Shown here: piece by piece, positions 51,801 through 63,400 of the stretch
Layout of the letters: each line of letters starts with the position of its first letter
Numbering within the stretch: the stretch's first letter is position 1
Assembly: GCF_905147045.1 (NCBI RefSeq)
Contig: NC_065890.1
Location: 9,796,001-9,860,000, forward strand
DNA length: 64,000 nt
Source: Nymphalis io
Lineage: Eukaryota; Arthropoda; Insecta; Lepidoptera; Nymphalidae
Reading direction: 5' to 3'
Translations under genes and position numbers: made by a program
Notes under the pieces: generated by a model
Told to the model about the DNA's origin: nothing
What the model saw: the letters and a program-made list of their open reading frames with translations, nothing else
Databases searched by the model: none

Positions 51801-54800
51801 GCGACCATGAGATGAGAATCCATTTGACCGTCATACACAGCATTCCATGCACCTAAGGTTTCGGATCCTTTCTCCAGCATAGGAACTGCCGCTGACGTAT
51901 CTCCTGACGGCCCACGCTTTTCGACATCTGTTTCCATACAAGCATTTAGTTACAACTTACTATTTTTAAAATATACGCTGATAAAATGCATTGAATAGCA
52001 ATGTTATTTCCGACTTACCTGACACATAAAAGATAAAAGAAACGGCATCTCTGCTCGCATCATATGGTCGATTTAAAAGAATATCAAGTTTGAAGGCCTG
52101 GCCTCGTCTTATAACAAGACACCTGTCAACGTCTTTTGACATGAGATTGAATTTGTTCGTGTGATGATTTTCCCCGTTAGTTTCGATGCAAAAATCGATA
52201 CCTTGCACAGCGAGGACACCTTGTCTCGTTCCGCTAATGACATCTGAATAAACAAACAGTTCTCTTAGTTCAATGTAAAAGAGTATATAACATCATATTG
52301 TTATACGTAATAAATAAAATCAAAAACGCACTCGTAATGCTGAATTGTAAATGAAAATGTGAACTTATTTTAATATTATTCACAATACTTCGGAAATATT
52401 ATATATTTTTTACTTATCTACTGAATTTAATTTAAATCTAATTATCATTAATCATTCAAGTAGAGCCGATAGTATTCGTCATCGTTTAAAAGTTTCGCGC
52501 CTCACGCTTGGATCATAGCCAAAATATTTATTCGGTTAGAATAATACAAATTTGACCAATGTTTTATACTGCTGCTTTTGTAAACACTTCCAAGTGATGT
52601 AAGCTATAAATTTAGCAGAATACCAAACGTTCTACTTCAAAGTTCTTGATTTCATCCAATTACCTGGCTGAAATGGTATAATGATGTACTTCCGACGACT
52701 TCCAAAATAGTATCTCCATAAGTTCTTGATATACTCCATTACACAAACTTAATTTTACACTGTTCAATTTGCGCTTACATCAGATACGACTAGCGCTGCC
52801 TCTAAATTATGTATCAGCTTACTGATACGAAAACTTAGTTCATATCGTAGGGTACTAATTGAATAAGCAAACGTCCAGCTTCTTATGAATACCGTCATGG
52901 ACTGTTTGGTTCACGGTCTAAACATCTATAAGACTCCTACAGCCGGTGATGTCATGAAATATACATGGCTCACAGTTGCTACAAAGAAATACACTTAAAG
53001 CCATTCATTGATGGTAGCTGGATTCTATTACTCATCGGAACTTCAACGTCGAGATCTTGCTTAAATTCTCAAAGAGTCATGTCAAAGTAAATAATGATCA
53101 ATCCAGTAAATAAATAATTCAAAACGGAAAAAGGCAATTCTAATAATAGTATAATTGTCACCGAGTTGTTAGCTCTACAATTTTATTCAATCGATTGTGA
53201 CATACGTATTAATGATAAAACGACAGTGAGATCATTGGAATTTATAAAGATTTATTCGTAACATATCTGCCCTATGAGACAATTAGACTTGTCCGAGAAG
53301 TACAATGAAAATTGCTGACCCTTACAATATTCCAGGTCAATTAGTTCCACGCCTCGATAATATTCCAATACAAGTTTTAGTGATTTAAGTGTCCTAATAA
53401 GTAAAATAATATTCCCGCCTAAAACATTATTAACTATCACGTTTCCTTATGGTATTAATTACGAGTGTGGGTGAAAAGGTCTATATCTGGATGTACTATC
53501 CATTCAAGGTCTGTCTTAGTTTTCCCACGCACGCGTAGGTTCCTGCATAAGTTGTAGATAAGATCATCACACTGTTAAAAACAATTGTTACGAAGATAAA
53601 GAATGCTATTTGAATGTTTGATAAAATATGAATTATTATAAATCTTAATGACCATGAACTTGAAATCTAGAACAAATTTTATGAAAGTAAGTGCAAGCTG
53701 AGATGGCCCAGTGACTGCAGCATATGAACCTTAACTGGAGAGTGCGGTTTCGAACCCGGGCAAGCACCACTGAGTTTACATGTCCTTAATATGTCTTTAT
53801 TCATGAATTCGTCTCAAGCTCGACGACGAAGGAATATATCGTGAGAAAACCTGCTTGCGTTGAATAAAATTCTGGCATAAATACCTATGTGTATCAAGTA
53901 GATTTTTTTATCCACTCTTTTGCGGTACTCGAAAATTATTTCAATAATACAAATATATATGGTGTGTTTTGCAATATAAGTATGCATATTTAATTAGCCA
54001 TTTATCTGTACACAATCTACACATTACGGGTAATTCAGTATATATGTTATTCACTTAATTCATATGACAATACAAAGAAGCAGTTAATATCAAGATAAAG
54101 AAATTCCATTTAAATACCTATATTTTTTTTTTTTTATAGAATAGGAAGGTGGACGAGCATATGGGCCACCTGATGGTAAGTGGTCACCAAACGCCCTTAG
54201 ACATTGGCATTGTAAGAAATGTCAACCATCGCTTATAGCCAATGCGCCACCAACCTTGGGAACTAAGATTTTATGTCCCTTGTGCCTGTAATTACACTGG
54301 CTCACTCACCCTTCAAACCGGAACACAACAATATCAAGTATTGCTGTTTTGCGGTAGAATATCTGATGAGTGGGTGGTACCTACCCAGACGAGCTTGCAC
54401 AAAGCTCTACCACCAGTATATATATGACAAATATTTTATATTATATTTAAAGCGATATAGCCATTAAAATGCATAAAATGCAACACGAAAAAAAGTAAGG
54501 ATTTTATTCGACGAAGAAAAGTAATCATTTCCACGCCCAGTTATTGCCTTAATATTAATCCTAAATAATGATATAAAAGCGAATGTGTGTTTGTCGGTTT
54601 GTCACATTCACGTCTTAACTACCTCATAATTTTGCATACTTACACGTTGCCTGGAGTACAGAGAAGTATATAGGGTAGCCATACTACTACTAAGTATAAA
54701 TCTACTAACAAGTATAATATAATATTTTGCAATGATGGCTAATTGAACATTATATTGTTCCATAATTATGTATATCATCACATTTGTAAGCTAACAAATA

Positions 54801-56623
54801 AGAATCATCTATGATTATTGGTATAGAGATAACTCTTAATCGACATAATCGTTAATCGATTGTGTTATAACTTTATAATGACCAGATTAAATGTTATGCG
54901 AAGCATATAAAAGAAAATTATTGTTATTTTTACTTATTGTTATAAACTTATACTAAAAATTATACATTTGAGAAATAACAGTAAAACAAAAGAGAAACAA
55001 TACAATTTTATCTATAATGATAAAATATGCACTGGACAAAATTAACCTGTCATGTCTTGGCTTCTGATTATATACGATGGCTATGTTTGAACTTAGTTAA
55101 AGCTTGACACAGAAAATTTAACTTTATGATCATATTAATTAGATTGAAAACATGTTTATCAGGTAATGTAGTACGTAGGTCGGTCGCCTGGACTAGCTCA
55201 CCTTGAACGACATGCGCTCAGCCACGCAGTTCGTTTTAAGTAATTTAAGTTCATCATGAATCGATTCCTCAGGTGTAATTACGTCAATAACACTTTCTCT
55301 ATAATTTATTTTGGGTAACAATAATATTTTTGGTTGGTAACAATAATATATTTGGTTTAGGTTGATTAAAAAAATGAGGAAATAAATAAGTCATACCACT
55401 ATATAATAACATGCACTATATAATAACATGCACAGTAAGCAATAAAATCCAGAAAGCAAATATTCAATGAACTTGGCGTGTGTACGCTTAAATGTAAATT
55501 GGTTACACAATATCAACAATATATTTAAACTGAATGCTAAGAACTAAAGCAAACTTTACAGCTGTATCATTGAGACATCTAACGAAACGTCTCTTATTTG
55601 AGCGATTTATTTATAACCGACATCAAAAAACAATGATTCGTATATTTTATTATCTTAACTTGCCTAATGTTTTTTTAGTCGTTAGTTTAAAGAAGAAAGA
55701 GAAAGATTTATAGGGAAAACAATCGCTGATATTTTTTTCATATAGCTTGTTTTTCATCAACTAAAGAATTTACAATGGTTATTATAGTGTATGTAAATAA
55801 CACGATGCTTGTCATAAATTCTTGTTAATATAAATCAAAGATTTTCCTTCTATGTAATATTTATTACCTGTTAAATATTATGTTACCGGGAAATTCAAAA
55901 ATAATGTGACGTTCGTTTTTAACTTTCATTGTTGTTCTTCACATTTAAGATAACAATAAAACACGATCTTTGTAATATTTTTCATCAAAAATACTTTTTA
56001 TTTTACACATGGTAGGTTTAATTATATAAGTATTTCTATGCTAAAACTCTAAAGGAGTCGACCTTCAAGCGATGGATTACAGCAAATATTTGAAAGGGAA
56101 ATAAACTAGAATAATGTTTTTTTTTTCAATTCCATAACATATTTCAATTGAGCATTACGTCAACAGACTATATTATAACATATTTTATTAATTACAAATA
56201 TTTAGCCGATGTATTTATAACAATTAAACTGGTTGGTACTGTACAATAGTTTAATTAGTTAAATGTGTTTTGTAAACAGTCAATTTTGACTTTGTCCTTA
56301 AAGAACAGACTTTGTATATTTTTGAGTAATTATTCTTACATCAATTTGATCAAGTGACATGTTATAAAATAATATTTGCTTGGATACGATTTAATTCCTA
56401 GTAAACAATATTTGACACACATTTTGAATGAAATTACATATCATTTTTAACGTTAATAATACTTTTAAATTATTTTTTATGTAAAAGTAAACTTACTGTT
56501 TGATGTATCCAATCGCGGTGGTCGAGGTAGATCTTTTAGGTCATACGAATCTGACCTCGAGAGCCCACAGCATCCACACCTAGTTGGGCATACATTAGCT
56601 AGCTTACTCTTCACTGTACCCAT
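45835..56623 (-). CDS. Tg: Transglutaminase (protein-glutamine gamma-glutamyltransferase), complete, 12 coding exons
   Basis: Calcium-dependent enzyme that crosslinks Gln to Lys side chains. Insect relatives act in haemolymph clotting, cuticle and gut immunity. Exons: 56497-56623, 52019-52243, 51649-51927, 51381-51532, 50002-50242, 49461-49621, 48854-49039, 48205-48315, 47796-47975, 47322-47522, 46187-46429, 45835-46026. All have GT/AG borders and consistent phases, giving 765 residues. The N-terminal sandwich is followed by the papain-like core: transition-state Trp294 (FGNWATEL), nucleophile Cys332 (YAQCWVYAG), His391 (WNYHVWNE) and Asp414 (WQAIDSTPQE). C-His and His-Asp spacings (59, 23) match vertebrate TG2. 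Two C-terminal beta-barrels follow from about residue 510. The residue before Gln-Cys is Ala where Gly is usual. The N-terminus MGTVKSK is an N-myristoylation consensus followed by CPTRCGCC, a possible palmitoylation cluster. Confidence 0.95.
46829..47106 (-). mobile_element. tRNA-derived SINE (family D), in a transglutaminase intron
   Basis: Same head, body (gacaaacagacatgttcatg) and ATT tail as the 33419 copy. It lies between exons 46187-46429 and 47322-47522 in the same orientation as the gene. Confidence 0.87.
48570..48812 (+). mobile_element. SINE family A, diverged, in a transglutaminase intron
   Basis: Opposite in orientation to the host gene, between exons 48205-48315 and 48854-49039. 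Head, body and tail blocks are recognisable but heavily mutated. The element stops shortly before the coding exon. Confidence 0.7.
50596..50897 (+). mobile_element. SINE family C, full length, in a transglutaminase intron
   Basis: Almost identical to the 54121 copy and inserted opposite to the host gene, between exons 50002-50242 and 51381-51532. Ends in a run of A. Confidence 0.92.
52664..52739 (-). CDS. Tg: Alternative first coding exon of the first transglutaminase
   Basis: Begins at ATG 52739-52737 and codes 25 residues (MEYIKNLWRYYFGSRRKYII, then IPFQP), ending in phase 1 before gtaatt. This is the same phase as exon 56497-56623, so it splices equally well to 52019-52243 and gives a 748-residue form. 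The segment is basic, aromatic and hydrophobic with no acidic residue after Glu2, unlike the myristoylation-type N-terminus of the upstream exon. Drosophila Tg also has two isoforms with different N-termini. A separate promoter inside the 3.8-kb intron is implied but not identified. Confidence 0.75.
53698..53895 (+). mobile_element. SINE family A, 3'-truncated, in transglutaminase intron 1
   Basis: Head gctgagatggcccagtgact and B box ggtttcgaacccgggcaagc are present; the 3' half is missing. Confidence 0.75.
54121..54416 (-). mobile_element. SINE family C, full length, in transglutaminase intron 1
   Basis: Poly-T end at 54121, 5' end gctctaccaccagt at 54416. Near-identical to the copy at 50596, so probably a recent insertion. 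Confidence 0.92.
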
Positions 56624-57202
56624 GTTGTGTTACCAAAAGTCATATACATATATCGTCAATGATATTTTAGCGTTAATTAACCAAATTCCACAAGAACAAC
56701 GCTTAGATCACCTCTCAAAGCACTCCAAACTCGCAACGTTTGAACAGTTTGCCACTGTGTAAACAAAGCCTAAATTAGAGGTTCAACGCTCGGCTACACA
56801 ACGTAACCCACTTGAAAGCGTATTAATACCCAATTAATAGTATATTTTCGATATATACGATCGACGCGTGCGCACCAAGCGCTGGATTCGGTTGATCTGA
56901 GTTGAGTGCTCTCCTTGATACTTTTAACAGTATTCATATTCATGCGTGACCTCTTATCAGTAGCAAAGGAGCCTGGGATGTCCACTGGGGGATGGGTCAA
57001 CAAAATGCGAATGAAACATGTGTCACAATGTTAGTCATGACTGTATCCGTATATTTCAAAGGTAGCCTTATGTATGTCAAGGATAAATCGACAATTCGAA
57101 TTAGAATTTTTGAATAATGACGGACTTTAAAAGCTCACGTCATAATTGTAAATTACAGTAATCTTCAAATGTTAATTAATTCTAAATATAATCCAAGAAT
57201 TG

Positions 57203-57740
57203 CCCTCCTTATTGTTTCTCACTTATGATTTTTTAAATATATTTTGCCCTATATCACCTACCTACTCGCACGGCCGCACTTTACGATCTCACGATAATCT
57301 AATTCTTAAAATTTCTTTTCACTCTTCTTCTTTTTATACCAATTCCTTCTCTGACCAAGCAGTTCGCCTATGGAATTCATTACCACTCTACTTAAGACGA
57401 TCTCAAACTATTAACACATTTAAAGTCCGACTCAAGGCGCATTATTTATCTTTATAATTATCAATGGACTGTTGTTTTATTATCTGCTGCACTTTATTGC
57501 TATTTATTATTATAATTATCATAATTACATATATTTTTTACATATTATATATATATGTTTATGTATATATTATTTATGTATATAGTATTGCTTATATATA
57601 TATATATATATATATACAATACAGGTTGTCTGGAAGAGATCGCTCTTTTAGCGATAAGACCGCCTTTTGTACAAAGTAGTTATCTTATTTTTTTTGTTTG
57701 TGTTTAAAATGGTTCTGTAACGCTTTACTAAATTCTAATA
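57203..57740 (+). mobile_element. 3' end of a non-LTR retrotransposon (Jockey/CR1-type)
   Basis: The frame at 57203-57457 ends with SHDNLILKISFHSS, FSDQAVRLWNSLP and TINTFKVRLKAHY, the usual last residues of insect LINE ORF2 (RT, then tail). A 3' UTR with the frequent lepidopteran motif TTGTCTGGAAGAGATCGCTC follows at 57627-57646, then TTTAGCGATAAGACCGCC. A TA-rich microsatellite (about 57515-57615) has expanded in between. It is 5' truncated and lies between the two transglutaminase genes. Confidence 0.75.
57515..57615. repeat. TA-rich microsatellite
   Basis: Runs of ta and tatg/tata, ending in about ten TA units at 57595-57615. Confidence 0.85.
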
Positions 57741-60198
57741 AAATTACCCTGACATACACAAAAATATCCTAATAAATAAAATATTATATTAGGTACTATC
57801 CATCTAAGTCACATATTTTGTATGATATAAGTGAATAATCATTTCTGGGTGTATAACAAGATTTTTTTGTTATATAATTAAAAAAAAAATCATACTTTAT
57901 TCCTTACAATATTAATCATTATCGAATATTTACATTTGATAATATGAATAATAAATTTATCTTCCCCAGTTGAAACTAAAAATAATAAAAAAAACGGAAT
58001 ATAGCACCAGATTTTTCAATTTATTTCCTTATTATGTATAATAAAAACTCGTTGTGCATCTTTAAAATTTTGAAGATTAAACTTAAAGAAGGTCATCCCA
58101 TCGTATCGTAGATAGTAAATTAGATAACGCGGAAACAATGTTTGTCTTTGTGATGTAACAAACACACGATTATGTTAATTTATTAATGCTGACATCACCC
58201 AAACATAGTGTGCGCGCCGTACTCCAGCGTCACATCAATGACAACTTGTCACACGCGTGAAGGTCCTGGCGATTTACAATTTACCCATAACCCAAACATG
58301 AATGAAATTCCACAAACATGAATACTAAGTAATTTTCCTCGAATCCGGATCAATGAATCCTCGTTCCATTTAAAACCATTTAAGGTATTTTTTCCTTGAC
58401 GACGCTGCAAATTTGCTTTGTACCTATGTCTATTTAGTCCTACGTACGTATAACGTATATAACGCAGGTTCAAAAGCTTACGTAGAAGGCATTCTGTTAA
58501 AGAATCATATTCACTTCGAATAAATTGTACTTATGATCTATATGTATTATGTAAATATATACCGCATGAATCTGAAAAATTATTATCGTATTATCAAGTG
58601 TCCAGGTGTGTGATTTGCGACGCAGTCGAATAGAGACGCGTTCATCTTAACCTCTCGGTCACTTAAAAGTCGACTAGGCGATTTATTTAGGCGCATCTAG
58701 CCATAATACCAATTAACGCCTCAATAAATCACATGACTGAAAAAGTCTGCCAAATCATTTTTCTTATACAATGCTAAGATTCCAAATAAATGGAATGAGT
58801 AAGGGAATATGATGATGATTTAATAAATTTTATGTGGCTTTTTTTTATAAAAATGTATCTGCAAGCGAAACAGCATCCTCTAAATGTCTAATTGACCGTT
58901 TACTTCTTTTGACCTCGCATAAGGAAAATTTTGGACATACGTAATTAGTTTAAAAATGCTATTAAAGCAATCGGCTATTTAGTAATCACGCCTTTATTAC
59001 CTTCGAAAAATACGAATTCACTGGCTCTAAATTTTAAAATCACAAAATAAAAATAGTATTTTCGTAAAGTGCATTTTATTGACCATTAGGACCAATATTT
59101 TTATGTGTATTTAAAAACACCTAAATATATAACAAAAATACATTTTTCTTTAAAATGACTTGACTCAAATCTTCGCAGAATAAAGGCAAGTCTTTGACTA
59201 TTAAGCGATGTCAATTAGATTTCATGACCGAATTTAAGTGAAACATTGATACGTAACGTTTAAGTGAAACGATTCTGATGCAAGAAGTTTTCGCTTGTCG
59301 CATGTACTGAATTGTCAGTGGTTTAATTTTTTGCAACATAAATGTAGTGAATATTCAGAACAACTTATTCTTGGACAACTTACAGTTAAAGTTGAACTTA
59401 CAGTTTATTTTTAATTTTTGGTATACGTTTCGAAATAAAAAATCTGTAATATAGCGAATTCATTATATTAAAAAATGTCTTACATTTAAATGTCGGAAAA
59501 AACCTACTGTTAAGATTAAAACATTAATTATCCACTGAGCTCTCCTTGCTTGACAGTAAAATGCCGACTGCACTAAAATTATTAGAAATTATAATATAAT
59601 TTAATAGTAATAACAAGCCTTACTTTCAGATCTATTAGTACTAATGGAAAATCAATAAATCTATTTTTAACTGAATGATTCAAATCACAAGTTATTTAAA
59701 AAAAAACATTACCTAATTAAGACGAATACAAGGGACCGAACAGCCAATAGATAAACACAGCGCCAACAAAACCGAAAAAAATCCCGATGACTCACAGTTA
59801 ACATTTTGCGTCATCCTTCATAATATTGAATCATATACCATATGTCACATGCAACTATTTTATTAAACGTGATTTTGAAAACTGTCTGCTATATGTACGG
59901 GGAATTTAATAGAAACACAATATTAGCAGTGACTGCTTTATTATTTTTGAGATCCCAAAAACACACAAACAGTGCATATTTTTTTGTTTTTTTTTTTAAT
60001 GTTTACAAATTAAAATTATGAAATATATTAATAAAGTTAATATAAAACTTATAATAATTATAAATTATAATTAATCCTTATCTAAATATAACAATTATAT
60101 CAAAACAAAAATGGCACTCGAAGCATCGGTTTCCTTTTAGATACTTACAACTAAATCACTCAGTGCGTCGTGTTTTGTATGTATGCATTTTTTTGTAT

Positions 60199-60204
60199 TT
60201 TATT
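60199..60204 (-). terminator. Candidate polyadenylation signal of the second transglutaminase
   Basis: AATAAA on the minus strand, about 120 bases past the TAA that ends the readthrough frame. A 3' UTR of about 275 bases after the TAG would result. Confidence 0.45.
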
Positions 60205-60320
60205 GATATGAGTCGTGCTTCTGTGATAAAAAATAAAAAACCATGAAATAAGCCGGGTCTTCAATGTCCATGTTTAAAGTCAATTATGCAGTCGACCGCA
60301 TACATCGCGTAAGAGGATGT

Positions 60321-60479
60321 TTACGTAGCTTTTAAAATAAGAACTTCCTCTTCTTGAACAAACAAGTGTTGCTCTGGCGCTACAATGGACAGGTATGAGC
60401 GGTCCACTTGCAGCGTACGCGGCGACGGCGGCGCCGGGGCGCGCGCGGTTGGCGCCCGGGGCCCCGGGGCTAGCTGCTA
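60321..60479 (-). CDS. Candidate stop-codon readthrough extension of the second transglutaminase
   Basis: After TAG (60479-60477) the frame continues for 51 codons to TAA at 60323-60321. The first part is Pro/Ala/Arg-rich and very GC-rich (QLAPGPRAPTARAPAPPSPR). The second looks like ordinary protein (TLQVDRSYLSIVAPEQHLFV, then QEEEVLILKAT). The stop and following bases, TAG CAG CTA, fit the stop-CAR-YYA leaky context known from tobamoviruses. They sit in a perfect palindrome (GGCTAGC-A-GCTAGCC). It could instead be plain 3' UTR; an open run of 51 codons in GC-rich sequence is not rare by chance. Confidence 0.45.
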
Positions 60480-63400
60480 GCCGCGCACATTCACGTTAGC
60501 ACATCCGAAAATCTCGTCAATCTGCCTCGAGGAGAAGGTCACTACGACACGACGCTCCCCTTGACGACGAGGTACAAATTTGTCCTGATAATTTACGAAC
60601 TCGCCGGGCTTCACGTCGCGGAATCGTATCTGAAAAAGTATTATATTTATGAGTGACGTGACAACTTCCTACCTAAAATTTAATATTCTATATACGTAAT
60701 AACAACATAATTTTCGAAATAGATTAGAATGATAATATCTATTATTATGTAAATCCACACCAAATCGATATTATATATTATTATGTATACAAACATAGAT
60801 ATTTGAATTTATTTTGAAAAATTATTTTACTGACCTGACGTGGTCGTTGTATACCGGGACCTTCGAAAGTAAAGTAGCAGTCAGTCAAGTGCACACTTAG
60901 CGGATTTTGGAAGCTAAACGTTACTGCACATTCCTGTCCCACGCACGGCTGACTTCTCAGCTAATACCAGAAATATATAAATATTTAATTGTAAAATAAT
61001 TAATCACGATTTCATAATTAATGTAAATCGATACCGACCTGGATCTGAAGTCGCGGCTTATGCAATGGGAAGTCATCCTCTTCAGACCATGCCTGGCGTG
61101 TTTGCTTAACATAAGCCATAGCGTGCACCTTAACCATGGAATGGTCTACCAATTTATCCATATATTCTTGGGGTGTTACGTGCAGCTTAAGTACTTCACG
61201 CTGACCTGCTCGGACTATAAACTCTCCTTGAGACCTACGCAGTCGGGCTGCTATGGCGCCAGTGTAGTAACATGACGATGCTGTTAGCACACACCAAATT
61301 GTACGATCTTCGTGGGATTTATTCTGTAAAATTTGTTAATTAATATATTTAATGTAATATGTTTGCGTATTAATGTATATATTTGCGTATACTATGTAGA
61401 CCTAATATACCTGAATATTCATGGTACAATCAAAAGGCTGGCCGTAAGGCACAATATCAATATCCATAAGGTCAAAGACGACGTCTTCGAAATTACGATC
61501 AGGAAATTCATAATATTGCTGTAAGCGTTGATAGCCGCGGCATGAGGCAATTACGGCAAGACGTTCAGGGGACGAGTTTTCTACTGTTTTGTATTCATGG
61601 GTTATTTCCAACATATCGCTATCACCTTCATCATCATCACGATTCGGATTCTTGGTTAAAATCTTACGTCCGACCCTACAATATATAATTTAAAATTGTA
61701 ATGTATACTAAAATTGTGTATAGAATCAAATACTATTTAATATATTTATTTATTCTACTCACTGGTATTGGTTTGATGCCATTCTAATGAAACCCCATTC
61801 AGAGTTTTCTTCTTCTTGGAAGTGGCATAATTCAGCATTAAGTTGAGAATACACAAAAGGTGTATCATATTGGAATCCAACCTCACCACGGCGTACGGCT
61901 TCAACACTAGCTGGACCACACTGATATACAGACTCAGCCTCTTCTTGGGGTGTCGAGTCTATTATCTGCCATCCACCATATCCTAAAATATACCAATTTA
62001 TAATGCCGAGAATAATGTAAAAATAGTTTGCCACATTTTTGTAGATTAATCAACAGACAAATATTTTATACCTTGTGGCAAATCGGGTCTTTGCATCCAG
62101 ACATCGTTCCATACATGGAAATTCCAGCATGAATCGTAACAATCTTCATCGGGCCCATTTGGTACTTCATTTCCATCTCGGTCAAAGAACTTATCAATAG
62201 TAAACGTACGATTCGTGTCATGCGCAGACACATAATTGGTTACTGAACGACAAGGAATACCTGATGAAAAGTATCGTAATAATAAGCTTAAGTTTTAACA
62301 AAAAAAATAACCATTATTAAAATCGTTATAATTACCCAATGCTCTACAAATAGTAACGACCAGTGCTGAAAATACCCAGCATTGTCCGTATTCAACAGGT
62401 CGACCACCATCCGTCAAATAACGTTCAAGAATAGCAACAGAACCGGTCCAAGCGTGAGGCGCTACTCCGTCTTTATATTCACCATCATATCGACCAACCA
62501 TTAAACCATCATCATCGTCATTTGCATTAATCTGTAATAACATATACAAATACAGTAAACAGGCCACATATTCGTCTTCAGTACTTTTTAAATTCTGACT
62601 ACATCTTATTGACTGGTTGAATATAACTATGATTCATCAAAGAAAATTTGGCATACTTACGATTTAAAATAATACTTCAAATAAATATTATTATTTTCTT
62701 ACATAACTTACCATCGCTGAAATTGCTCTTGTCACTCGTATAGGATTACCACGTTCAGAATGTTCAAGGCCACTACGCTCCAGTAAATAAATGCAAGCTG
62801 GCAACACAACATCATCAAATTGGCCGAAAATCCACTTACGTCCTTTCGGTTGTCGCCAAGTACCGTACCATATTTTACCTTGTTCATTAAGAACATATTC
62901 CTTCCTTGAAGATTCATTGTCCATATAAACTGCATCTTCACGGCACCATGGATTAAATAATATATATATATCCTCATCACATTTGTAATCATGTCGATTA
63001 TCACGCTGTCCAAAACGGTGCGTTTGCACCCAGCAGTTCCAAACTCCAACTGGAGCAGAAGCAGGAACATGAACTTGAAAAGTGATAGTATTTCCATCCT
63101 GACGTTGAACGCTTATGTCCCATCTATCCATTTCATGAGCAATTGACGCTAAATTTTGCATTGAGCTATGTCGAGAGCCATAGCTACGTTGAAATGAAGA
63201 ATGTTGAGTAGTTGGAGCATAACGCTCTACCGTGGGCCTTTCCACGGGCCCGTGTGGGCTAAGTGGGCTATGTTGTAATGGTAAAGAGTCATTGCTAAAA
63301 GAAGTACGACGTACGCCGTATGTAGTTGTTTCACGAATTCCACTCATAGCCCCTATGGCTCCTATAGTACCCATTGTTGCTATAGGAGGCATAGTAGTAC

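Larger units (their letters stand above)
56624..60320. other. Intergenic spacer between the two transglutaminases
   Basis: Contains the upstream region of the first gene, including a TATATAT near 56851 that is a possible but unproven TATA box, then the LINE fragment and AT-rich unique sequence. I see no additional gene. Confidence 0.55.

Noticed and set aside
56794..57003. 69-codon frame just upstream of the first transglutaminase
   Set aside because: No domain and no in-phase splice to the known exons; the MGTVKSK exon already gives a good start.
62732..63097. 121-codon minus-strand frame overlapping the second transglutaminase
   Set aside because: Another frame of exon 62712-63520, whose true frame carries the conserved transglutaminase sequence.
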